Shown in pieces: positions 16,816 through 23,535 of a stretch of DNA of 34,122 nucleotides. Numbering within the stretch: the stretch's first letter is position 1; every line of letters starts with the position of its first letter. This DNA comes from Steroidobacter sp. (GTDB lineage: Bacteria; Pseudomonadota; Gammaproteobacteria; Steroidobacterales; Steroidobacteraceae), in the NCBI RefSeq assembly GCF_016790065.1, contig NZ_JAEUPY010000850.1, positions 1 through 34,122 of the forward strand, read 5' to 3'. The translations under genes were made by a program, and so were the position numbers. The notes beneath the pieces were generated by a model. It was not told the DNA's origin. It was given only the letters and a program-made list of their open reading frames with translations, and did not search any database.

Positions 16816-16941
16816 TCAGCCGATATCCGGCACCAGGCCCCGAAAATATTGGCTGTCCGGAAACACCGGAATGGGGACGTACTGTTTTGTTTCTTCCGCG
16901 GCATCGCCCAGGTCGAGCAAATCGATGGGATCCGTAGTCAT
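16816..16941 (-). CDS. 41-aa RiPP precursor-like peptide with lasso-type leader
   Basis: This small gene has an AAGGAG ribosome binding site about six bases before its ATG. Residues 1-19 (MTTDPIDLLDLGDAAEETK) resemble proteobacterial lasso leaders, which carry an acidic/hydrophobic IDLG-type stretch and a Thr two residues before the cleavage point (Thr18 here). The remaining 22 residues would be the core: Gln20 first, three Pro early, Asp29, aromatics Tyr32 and Phe33, and an end GLVPDIG. If Gln20 is residue +1, Asp29 is +10, outside the usual 7-9 ring position. If Tyr21 is +1, Asp29 becomes +9 but Thr18 shifts to -3. The peptide lies directly upstream of the cyclase-like gene. The precursor role is inferred from the leader, size, ribosome binding site and neighbour; ring chemistry is unknown. 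Confidence 0.72.
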   Translation of the reverse strand: MTTDPIDLLDLGDAAEETKQYVPIPVFPDSQYFRGLVPDIG

Positions 16942-17312
16942 CGCCGTCTCCTTGGTTTGCACGCCGAACAACACGAGATGTATTGACCGGTGCGTACGGG
17001 ACCGTGCCACGCCCCAACTTGCTTTCAATTGCGTGCTCGGGCGAGCCCCGCGGGGTCGCAATGCGATGGGCCGGCACGATCCGCGTCAACTCTCACATCG
17101 GTGCCGGCGCCGAGTTGGTGCAGCGGGCAGTGACAGGCATTGGATTATTGGTATATCGCCGCGCGCCGGAGTTGTGACTTACGTCACTCGAGCTCTGGGC
17201 GAGGCCCATGCGAGGGATACGGCAAAGCCTGAAAGCGCAGCCGGATCGGGTTATGGCCTCAGGCCCGGCAGGCGGATGCCGATTGGGTAGCCAGACCGAC
17301 AATGAGGCTCGC
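16942..17312. promoter_or_regulatory. Divergent intergenic region between the RiPP-like operon and the porin gene
   Basis: This stretch of about 370 bases separates the precursor-like gene (leftward) from the porin gene (rightward). It contains in-frame upstream extensions of both genes, but these lack ribosome binding sites and spoil the leader or signal peptide, so I read it as non-coding. An inverted repeat GTGAC (17174-17178) / GTCAC (17183-17187) with a 4-base spacer is a possible operator. A TTGAAA element on the minus strand near 17022-17027 has no well-spaced -10 partner. I could not define either promoter with confidence. Confidence 0.4.
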
Positions 17313-18515
17313 ATGGCCCTGGCAATACCGACGACCCAATTGAGTGCGATTGCTGCCGCCGTCTGCATGGCGTGCGCGGCCGGTGCCGTCGACGCCGACG
17401 ATCTGGCGTCGAGCATGCATTTCGAAGCGGGCTACACCGGCGACTTCTTTGCCAATCGCCGTGGCGGACTGGAACGCGGAGAACGTCACCTCGGCAATCT
17501 CGACGTTGCCGCCACTCTAGATGCAGAGCGCCTGTGGGGCTTGTCGGGACTGACCCTGTTCGTGTCCGGGCAGAGCAACAACGGCGGCGGTCTGTCGGAT
17601 CGTTTCATCGGCGACTCGTTCGCTGTTTCCAACATCGATGCCCCCAAGGCGTCGCGGCTGCTTGAAGCGGGTGCGGACTGGAGCTTCGGCGAAAGTTCTG
17701 AACATTCACTACGCGTCGGTTTGCTCGATCTGAATGCAGATTTCGATAGCAGCGAACCGCGTGCGCTGTACATCAATTCCATCTTCGGCGTGGGCCAGGA
17801 CTTGGGCCAGTCGGGCGAGAACGGTCCCTCGATATTCCCGACCACTTCGCTGGGCGTGCGACTCAACTTGGCCATCGGGGCGCAATGGCATTGGCTGAAC
17901 GCGGCCTTCGATGGCGTGCCGGGCAATCCCGACGATCCCACGGCGACCACGGTGCGGTTGAATCATGACGATGGTTTGTTATTGATCTCCGAGTTGCAGC
18001 ACTTGACCGATGGTCCGGTCCAGAAGCTAGCGCTGGGCCTTTGGGGTTACACGCGCAAGGCCGATTACTTGGCTGCCGCGGAGAGCCCGCCGGCTGGCTC
18101 GACCCACAATCATGGTTGGTATGTTTCGGCCGACTCACGTTTGGGGGCGCCGGACGATCCGCAACCGTGGAGCACTTCGTTTCGCGTCGGTCATGCGCAG
18201 CAGATCGTGAATTGTCACGATTGGTCGTTCGTCGCTGCGCTCAATTACGATTTGCCGCGCCCGGAAGGTCGTGAACAAACATTGGGTATTGGCGCGGCTT
18301 GGGTGAGAACGTCGTCGGCGTTGCGATCTAGCGCCGAAGACATCGATGACTACGAGACCGCTGTCGAGCTCACGTGGCGAGCGACGCTCACCGATTGGCT
18401 GACAGTGCAGCCCGATGTTCAGTACATCGTGAATCCAGGCTCGCAGCGCTCGCTGCGCAATGCCCTGGTGGTAGGTCTGCGTTTCGAAGTGGCGGCACCG
18501 ACCTTTTCTTGGTGA
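17313..18515 (+). CDS. OprB-family carbohydrate-selective porin
   Basis: This 400-residue outer-membrane beta barrel is of the OprB type. The start MALAIP gives a signal peptide (hydrophobic LSAIAAAVCMACAAGAV, cleavage near VDA) and has GAGG about six bases upstream. Family phrases include FVSGQSNNGGGLSDRFIGD, RVGLLDLNADFDSSE, NSIFGVGQDLGQSGENGPSI, FPTTSLGVRLNLAIG, AAFDGVPGNPDDP and RLNHDDGLLLISELQ, in the usual order. OprB porins pass sugars across the outer membrane, although no sugar transporter is next to it. An in-frame extension begins at 17208 but would hide the signal peptide. The gene is divergent from the RiPP-like operon and ends opposite the TonB-like gene with a hairpin between them. 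Confidence 0.88.
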   Translation: MALAIPTTQLSAIAAAVCMACAAGAVDADDLASSMHFEAGYTGDFFANRRGGLERGERHLGNLDVAATLDAERLWGLSGLTLFVSGQSNNGGGLSDRFIGDSFAVSNIDAPKASRLLEAGADWSFGESSEHSLRVGLLDLNADFDSSEPRALYINSIFGVGQDLGQSGENGPSIFPTTSLGVRLNLAIGAQWHWLNAAFDGVPGNPDDPTATTVRLNHDDGLLLISELQHLTDGPVQKLALGLWGYTRKADYLAAAESPPAGSTHNHGWYVSADSRLGAPDDPQPWSTSFRVGHAQQIVNCHDWSFVAALNYDLPRPEGREQTLGIGAAWVRTSSALRSSAEDIDDYETAVELTWRATLTDWLTVQPDVQYIVNPGSQRSLRNALVVGLRFEVAAPTFSW

Positions 18516-18522
18516 TTGAGCA

Positions 18523-18546
18523 GTGCCGGCGCTCGCGCACCGGCAC
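18523..18546. terminator. Hairpin between convergent porin and TonB-like genes
   Basis: GTGCCGG (18523-18529) and CCGGCAC (18540-18546) form a 7-bp GC-rich stem with a 10-base loop. It lies in the 42-base gap between the porin stop (18515) and the stop of the convergent TonB-like gene (18558), where a shared terminator is expected. No T-run is present. Confidence 0.55.
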
Positions 18547-18557
18547 CGCCCGCTAAG

Positions 18558-19220
18558 TTACATTCGAGTATTCAACCGGAACGTCACCGGTAGCTGCTTC
18601 CACATTGCCATCGGTTTGCCGTCGCTAGTGCCCGGCACGAAGCGCCATTTCTTGGCTTCGCGCAGTGCTGACTCATCCAGCTTGGCGTGACCGCTGGAAC
18701 GGTCCAGCCTCACCTCACCGACGCGGCCATCCGCCAAAATATAGATCGATAGCAGCACCGTGCCTTCGCCGCCTTCACGAATCACCTGCGGCGGGTAGTA
18801 AGGCTCGCTCAGGCCGCGACGCGCGTCGATGCGCGGCTCGACGACCGTCGGCGTTGGTGGCGCCACCACGTCGCCAGTATCGGTGAAGTTGCCGGGCTGC
18901 GTTGGCTCCGGCACATACACTGATTTGGCGTCGGGCTCAGGGGCGAACTCGAGTACCGGCTTGACGTAGGTGGGCTCGAGTTGTTTCGGCTGGATGGTCG
19001 GCTCCTGTATCAGCACTTTTTTCGGCGGCATGGGAGCTACCGGCGGCGGTAAATATCTCGGCGCTTCCGGAATCAAGTAGGTGATGAATTTCGGCGTCAA
19101 GCCGCTACTCAGTGCCCAGAAAAAGCCCAAGTGCAACAGCGCAATGATTGCCAACGCCCAGCCGCGTGGCGAATTCCAGCTGTGTAACGAGGGAAAACTA
19201 TTGATCGTCGTCGCAGTCAT
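18558..19220 (-). CDS. TonB-family energy transducer
   Basis: This 220-residue protein has the three-part TonB layout: a short cytoplasmic N-terminus and membrane anchor (WALAIIALLHLGFFWAL, about residues 22-38), a Pro-rich periplasmic spacer (about 50-145, with many EP/PP/KP units) and a C-terminal TonB domain (YYPPQVIREGGEGTVLLSIY, later RVGEVRLDRSSGHAKLDESA and KKWRFVPG). It would couple the proton-motive force (via ExbBD, not in this window) to TonB-dependent receptors such as the one at 11922. The ATG at 19220 has GGGAG eight bases upstream; a GTG three codons earlier overlaps that ribosome binding site and is rejected. It lies 216 bases downstream of the PF10118-like gene on the same strand but has its own leader. 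Confidence 0.9.
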   Translation of the reverse strand: MTATTINSFPSLHSWNSPRGWALAIIALLHLGFFWALSSGLTPKFITYLIPEAPRYLPPPVAPMPPKKVLIQEPTIQPKQLEPTYVKPVLEFAPEPDAKSVYVPEPTQPGNFTDTGDVVAPPTPTVVEPRIDARRGLSEPYYPPQVIREGGEGTVLLSIYILADGRVGEVRLDRSSGHAKLDESALREAKKWRFVPGTSDGKPMAMWKQLPVTFRLNTRM

Positions 19221-19251
19221 TCGTTTCACTCCCAGCGTGTTATTTGAAACC

Positions 19252-19269
19252 CGCTCGTGCGCACGAGCG
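19252..19269. promoter_or_regulatory. Perfect 18-bp palindrome in the leader of the TonB-like gene
   Basis: The 18 bases CGCTCGTGCGCACGAGCG read the same on both strands with no spacer. They lie 32 bases upstream of the TonB-like start codon. A dimeric regulator site or an mRNA hairpin are both possible; no known consensus is recognised. The remainder of 19221-19436 shows no gene. Confidence 0.45.
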
Positions 19270-19436
19270 AGCGTTACGCGGAGTTGCGGCGACGGGGGGA
19301 GATCGGCGCTGCACCCGCGCTACGAATCTGCTCCTGCGCGCGACAGTCTCGGAAGTAGGCACATTCCGGCTGCGGTCGCGGGGAATTTTTTATGAGTTGA
19401 CGTTGTCGAACTGGGCTGAATGTGACGAGTCGATAG

Positions 19437-20291
19437 TTACTGTGCCGCCGGCTCGACCAGCCGCAGTCGTTGCTCGAATTCGCGCACTAACGCGCCGTCG
19501 TCATGGTCCCAGGGATGAAAGCCGGGCCGGAAGAAACTCAGATACGGCAAAAAGATGGTGCGCATCATGCCGGGCTTGAACCACAAATATGTAAACACGC
19601 GCCACCAGGTGCGCGGCGTGTTGATGCCGTCCTGGCGAAAGAAGTCGGCCATGCGCTCAAAGTTGGAATACCAGAACTGAAAGCTGAGCATCAGCATCAC
19701 ATGGCTGCGTAACAGCCAACGTTTCAGCGGCGACAACTCTCGCGTGACTGCGAGGTAGGTGTCGTACGCGACCGCCTTGTGCTCCACCTCTTCGATCGCA
19801 TGCCATTGCCACAGCCGCAGGATTTCGGGCGGCGCGCCGGGCAGGGGATTCTTATCGGTCAACAAACAATTGGCCATGATCGCGGTGAAGTGCTCGAGCG
19901 CCACGGTGATCGCCAACTGCACCACCGGATTGCGTGAACGTGCGATGTCCAAGCGACGGCGCGTTTCGGCGTCCATGGCGGCCGTGTCATAACCTGCGTT
20001 CTTGATGAGCTTGTTGAACACGACGTGCTCGCGCGTGTGCGCGGCTTCTTGTTCGATGAACGCCTTGATCTGTTGCTGCAGGCGGCCGTCGGTGCGACCC
20101 CGAAAACGCCGCACCGACTCGATGAAAAACGTCTCGCCTTGCGGGAAGGATGCCGACAGGGCATTGAAGAACGCCGTCGCCACCGGGTCGCCGCCGTGCC
20201 ACCATCGCGGATTCGCAGCGTTGCGATCCAGCCGCAAGTCGCGGGGCGTGATCGTCAGGTGGGCCGGGGTGCCGGTGGGGAGGGTGTCCAT
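19437..20291 (-). CDS. Predicted metal-dependent hydrolase (PF10118 family, ferritin-like di-metal motifs)
   Basis: This protein of about 284 residues matches the predicted metal-dependent hydrolase family (PF10118, COG3687-like) by its motif order: GETFFIESVRRFRG, FIEQEAAHTREHVVFN, an EHFTAI helix and WHAIEEVEHKAVAYD. The repeated E-x2-H arrangement suggests a di-iron or other di-metal centre in a four-helix bundle. The true reaction in this family is not established. I chose the ATG at 20291 because GGAAG lies seven bases upstream and because a good promoter (-10 at 20328-20333) lies upstream of it; longer in-frame starts fall within or beyond the promoter. The gene is divergent from a TetR-family regulator, its likely repressor. 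Confidence 0.82.
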   Translation of the reverse strand: MDTLPTGTPAHLTITPRDLRLDRNAANPRWWHGGDPVATAFFNALSASFPQGETFFIESVRRFRGRTDGRLQQQIKAFIEQEAAHTREHVVFNKLIKNAGYDTAAMDAETRRRLDIARSRNPVVQLAITVALEHFTAIMANCLLTDKNPLPGAPPEILRLWQWHAIEEVEHKAVAYDTYLAVTRELSPLKRWLLRSHVMLMLSFQFWYSNFERMADFFRQDGINTPRTWWRVFTYLWFKPGMMRTIFLPYLSFFRPGFHPWDHDDGALVREFEQRLRLVEPAAQ

Positions 20292-20303
20292 GACCATCTT
20301 CCA

Positions 20304-20359
20304 TTGCGAAGCTTGCGGGGTTGGCGTATTAAAAGTTCTTATTGAGAGTGTTGTCAATA
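20304..20359. promoter_or_regulatory. Back-to-back promoters with a TetR-type operator
   Basis: On the minus strand TTGACA (20352-20357) and TTTAAT (20328-20333) are 18 bases apart and drive the hydrolase gene. On the plus strand TTGCGA (20304-20309) and TATTAA (20327-20332) are 17 bases apart and drive tetR. The inverted repeat TATTGA (20340-20345) / TCAATA (20354-20359), with an 8-base spacer, covers the leftward -35 and the rightward start site. A dimeric TetR protein bound there would block both promoters. Confidence 0.7.
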
Positions 20360-21049
20360 GTGACTCAGCCGAAGAAAGCAGCCCGTTCCGCCGGTCGGAC
20401 GCCGGCCAAAGCCGCCAGCCCGGTGCCCAGGGTGCCGCGGGTACGGCGGACGCCAGAGGAGGCCCGCACCCTGGCTCTGGCTTCGGCGCGCCGGCTGCTC
20501 CTGGCTGAGGGACCGGATGCCATCACCCTACAGTCCGTGGCCGGCGACCTGGGCATGAGCCACACCAACCTGATTCATCACTTCGGCTCCGCGGCCGGGC
20601 TGCAATCCCAGTTGATGCGCCAGATGGTCAGCGAGCTCACCACCACCATCGAATCGGCGGTCATGCGACTGCGCGCCGGCAAAGCGGAAATGAAGGATTT
20701 CGTCGATATCGTGTTCGACGCGTTCGACCGGGGCGGCGCGGCCCGCTTGGCGGCGTGGATGGCGCTCACCGGCGAATCCAAGCACCTGACCCCCATCGGG
20801 GATGTGGTGCGCGACTACATCGATAGCGTCGAACGCGGCGCGGACGGTGAAGGCGACGCGGCCACTGTGCACGCGAAAGTCACATCGGCCACCTTGTTTG
20901 TGACCGTCGCGGCACTGGGCGACGCCATCATCGGCAATGAATTGCGCAAGATGGTGGGGCGCGAGCGGGATGCCGTCCGTCGGCTGATCGGTTCGCTGTT
21001 GCCGGCGGTGTTGGGCTACACATCGGCCGGCGGCGGCCCGCTGAAATAG
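20360..21049 (+). CDS. TetR-family transcriptional regulator
   Basis: This 229-residue regulator has a basic, Pro/Ala-rich N-terminal tail (about 30 residues, PKKAARSAGRTPAKAAS) followed by a TetR helix-turn-helix: ITLQSVAGDLGMSHTNLIHHFGSAAGLQSQL at about residues 54-84. The recognition helix is MSHTNLIHHFG. The C-terminal half is a helical ligand-binding domain of unknown ligand. I chose the GTG at 20360, just after the operator-like palindrome; TTG and GTG codons a few residues earlier lie within that palindrome. The protein probably represses its own gene and the divergent hydrolase gene. The basic tail is longer than in most TetR proteins and might add DNA contacts. Confidence 0.87.
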   Translation: MTQPKKAARSAGRTPAKAASPVPRVPRVRRTPEEARTLALASARRLLLAEGPDAITLQSVAGDLGMSHTNLIHHFGSAAGLQSQLMRQMVSELTTTIESAVMRLRAGKAEMKDFVDIVFDAFDRGGAARLAAWMALTGESKHLTPIGDVVRDYIDSVERGADGEGDAATVHAKVTSATLFVTVAALGDAIIGNELRKMVGRERDAVRRLIGSLLPAVLGYTSAGGGPLK

Positions 21050-21063
21050 CGGCGATGGCGAAG

Positions 21064-21098
21064 GGGAGCGCACTTTCATGACCAAAGTCAGTGCTCCC
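21064..21098. terminator. Imperfect hairpin after tetR
   Basis: GGGAGC-GC-ACT (from 21064) can pair with AGTGCTCCC (21090-21098) apart from a 2-base bulge. It lies 15 bases after the TetR-gene stop and before the kinase gene. No T-run follows. Its position suggests separation of the two transcription units, but the evidence is modest. Confidence 0.4.
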
Positions 21099-21166
21099 GA
21101 AGGCCACTTGAACGCAGCTTGCGCGAAGCAAATACTTCGCTCATCAACCGCGCGCGGAACCCTGCC

Positions 21167-22879
21167 GTGAGCTCCGGAATCCTGCGAATCGAAGGCCGCG
21201 ACACGCCCGCGATGAGCGAGCCCTTCAATACCATTCTGGAAGAAATCGCCAGCGAGCTGGAGCTGCGCCCATTGTTGACCAGCATCATCACTCGCGCCTG
21301 CGGCCTGCTCGGGGCCGAGGCCGGCGCCATCGGTTTGTATGTGCCACGCCGGCATACGGTGCAAGTCGAAGCCATTCATCAGTTGCCGCTCACCGAGTTG
21401 GGGCTCGAGTTCGAGCCCGGCGAAGGCTTGATCGGCAAAGTGCTGGCCAGCGGCCGGCCGGTGATCTTCGAGCGCTACGGCGAGCTGGAGCGCATTTCCT
21501 TGCCCGAGCGACGCGACTACGCCGTCATTGGCGTGCCCATTCCTGGCCCCGGCGGCGGTTTGCTCGGTGTGTTCGGTATCGGTACGCCGGCGCCGCGGAC
21601 ATTCGATGCGTCCGATTTGGAAACATTGCAGTTGTTTGCGCGGCACGCTGCCATCGCGATTCAAAACGCCATGCGCTACGAACGCGAGAAGCGGCGCACC
21701 GAGCGAATGACGCTGATCGCGCACATCGCACGGGTCATCACTGCTGGTTTGGAAGCGAATGAACTGGTGGCTACGGCCGCGCAGGTGATTCACGAACATC
21801 TCGGCTATCCCAACGTGGTCATTCCATTGTTGTATCGGGATGATGACGAGGAGTTCTTGTTGTTCGACGGCCATGCGGGCAACTACGGCGATGTGCTCGA
21901 CCTGGCGCACAGCATGCCTGTGACCAAAGGCGTTACCGGCACGGCGGTGCTGACTCGGACTGCGCAAGTCGTCAACGATGTTCGCAAGGATCCGCGCTAT
22001 GTGCCGCCGCCGATTCCGATCAATGTGCGCACCGAGTTGGCCATGCCCATCGTGCTCGGCGACGAAGTGTTCGGCTGTATCAACATCGAAGGCTTGAATC
22101 CGTTCGATGAAGACGATGTCGCGAGCATTCAGATCATCGCCGATCACCTGGCGGTTGCGATCAAGAATACGAGCTTGTCTCGCGAGGCGCGGCAGGCAGC
22201 GGTGATGCGTGAACGCCAACGATTGGCGCGCGATCTGCACGATGCGGTGAGTCAGGCGCTTTCTTCGATCAGCCTGATGTCGCAGTCCATCGTGCCTGCT
22301 TGGCGTCGCGATCCGGCGGAAGGCGAGCGGCGCGCTCGGCGTATCGAAGAATTGGCGCGATTGGCGTTTGCTGAGATGCGAGCGCTGCTGCGGGAGTTGC
22401 GGCCGGATCCGTCGGTGGATGCGGGCTCGCAGGTCGAGAATGCCGGTGTTGCCGACGTCAAGAAAATGGGCTTGGCCGCGGCGTTACAACGGTTCGCTTT
22501 TATTCTCGCGCCGCAGACGCCGAGCATTCGGTTGGACTTTGCTGCGTATCAGTCGCAGCCGCCGTCGTTGGAAGAACGCTTGTATTTGATTTGTCGCGAG
22601 GCCCTGTCGAATGCCATTCGACACTCGGGTGCCGATCGGCTCGATGTCAGCGCCGGTGTGAAGGACGATGTTTTGATGTTGAACATTCAAGATAACGGCC
22701 GCGGCTTCGATGTTGCCGCTCGCGCCGAAGTCACCGGAGATTCTCCTGAACAAGGGATTGGTCTGCAGACCATGAGCGAGCGTGCCGCCACGCTCGGCGG
22801 CGTCTGCGAAGTTCAATCGCAGCCTGGACGAGGGACCACTGTATGTATTCGTATTCCGTTGCTGGCGATCACCCCATGA
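21167..22879 (+). CDS. Soluble GAF-GAF sensor histidine kinase (HisKA_3, NarL-partner type)
   Basis: This kinase of about 570 residues has no transmembrane segment and no signal peptide, so it should sense a cytoplasmic cue. Two GAF domains (about residues 20-170 and 185-335) precede a HisKA_3 dimerisation domain with the phospho-acceptor in RDLHDAVSQ (about His358). A HATPase_c domain follows, with N-box REALSNAIRH, G1 box DNGRGFD and G2 box GIGLQTMSERA, and a typical end GRGTTVCIRIPL. The GTG at 21167 has GGAA eight bases upstream. A TTG at 21119 and an ATG at 21212 are alternatives, and the GAF region is complete with any of them. Its stop overlaps the response regulator start (ATGA), so the two form a pair. 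What the GAF domains bind is unknown. Confidence 0.92.
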   Translation: MSSGILRIEGRDTPAMSEPFNTILEEIASELELRPLLTSIITRACGLLGAEAGAIGLYVPRRHTVQVEAIHQLPLTELGLEFEPGEGLIGKVLASGRPVIFERYGELERISLPERRDYAVIGVPIPGPGGGLLGVFGIGTPAPRTFDASDLETLQLFARHAAIAIQNAMRYEREKRRTERMTLIAHIARVITAGLEANELVATAAQVIHEHLGYPNVVIPLLYRDDDEEFLLFDGHAGNYGDVLDLAHSMPVTKGVTGTAVLTRTAQVVNDVRKDPRYVPPPIPINVRTELAMPIVLGDEVFGCINIEGLNPFDEDDVASIQIIADHLAVAIKNTSLSREARQAAVMRERQRLARDLHDAVSQALSSISLMSQSIVPAWRRDPAEGERRARRIEELARLAFAEMRALLRELRPDPSVDAGSQVENAGVADVKKMGLAAALQRFAFILAPQTPSIRLDFAAYQSQPPSLEERLYLICREALSNAIRHSGADRLDVSAGVKDDVLMLNIQDNGRGFDVAARAEVTGDSPEQGIGLQTMSERAATLGGVCEVQSQPGRGTTVCIRIPLLAITP

Positions 22880-23526
22880 CCGCCGCCGCTCAGACCATCA
22901 AACTCATGCTGGTCGACGATCACGGCATCGTGCGTGAAGGGCTGCGTGCGCTACTCGATGACGGCGAAGAGTTCGTCATCGTCGGCGAGGCCGGCAATGG
23001 CGACGAAGCCTGCGAAGCCGTGCGTCGCTTGCAACCGGATATCGTACTGATGGATTTGAAAATGCCCGGCATGGCGGCCAGTGACGCCATTCGCGTGATC
23101 CGTGCTACTTCGCCTGCTGTGAAAGTCATCGCGCTGACTTCGTATGCCGAAGACGGTCAGGTTCGCGAAATCATGGCCGCAGGCGCGGCCGGCTACATCC
23201 TGAAAGACGTCACCAAGTCCGATTTCGTCACCGCCCTTCGCACCGTCGCCGGCGGCCAGACCTGGCTCCATCCCCTCGCCCAACGCTCTCTCGTCGAACA
23301 GCTGCGCAATCGCCAAGCCGATTCGTTGGCTCTACTCACTCAACGAGAACGCAGCGTGCTGGAATTGATCGCTCGCGGCATGAGCAATCGCCAAATCGGC
23401 GACGAACTGCACCTCACCGAAGGCACCGTCAAAGGCTACGTCAGCACCATCCTCGCCAAACTCAAACTGGAAGACCGCACCCAAGCCGCCCTGTTCGCCG
23501 TCCAGCGGGGGCTCGGGCGTCGCTGA
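22876..23526 (+). CDS. NarL/FixJ-family response regulator
   Basis: This 216-residue DNA-binding response regulator has a receiver domain (acidic pocket LVDDHGIVREG, phospho-acceptor Asp60 in VLMDLKMPG, conserved Lys in YILKDVTKSD) and a C-terminal LuxR/GerE helix-turn-helix (LTQRERSVLELIARGMSNRQ through EGTVKGYVSTILAKL). The ATG overlaps the kinase stop by four bases. An earlier in-frame ATG at 22843 lies inside the kinase gene, has no ribosome binding site and is rejected. The target genes are unknown. It converges on the molybdenum hydroxylase gene with nine bases between stops and no visible terminator. It is not KdpE, which belongs to the OmpR family. Confidence 0.95.
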   Translation: MTAAAQTIKLMLVDDHGIVREGLRALLDDGEEFVIVGEAGNGDEACEAVRRLQPDIVLMDLKMPGMAASDAIRVIRATSPAVKVIALTSYAEDGQVREIMAAGAAGYILKDVTKSDFVTALRTVAGGQTWLHPLAQRSLVEQLRNRQADSLALLTQRERSVLELIARGMSNRQIGDELHLTEGTVKGYVSTILAKLKLEDRTQAALFAVQRGLGRR

Positions 23527-23535
23527 GGCTCGTGC

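Noticed and set aside
16802-17089. Longer frames covering the precursor-like gene (95-aa and 81-aa readings)
   Set aside because: One is in another frame without a ribosome binding site. The other is the same frame extended by 40 Arg-rich residues with no ribosome binding site, whereas the ATG at 16941 has AAGGAG at ideal spacing.
20528-22240. 570-codon open frame antisense to the TetR and kinase genes
   Set aside because: It mirrors the codon structure of two well-supported genes, is rich in His, Arg and Gln as antisense frames of GC-rich genes are, and has no recognisable domain.
21167-23526. The kinase/regulator pair as the missing KdpDE
   Set aside because: KdpD has its own N-terminal Kdp/Usp domains and membrane helices, and KdpE is OmpR-type. 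This pair is GAF-HisKA_3 and NarL-type.
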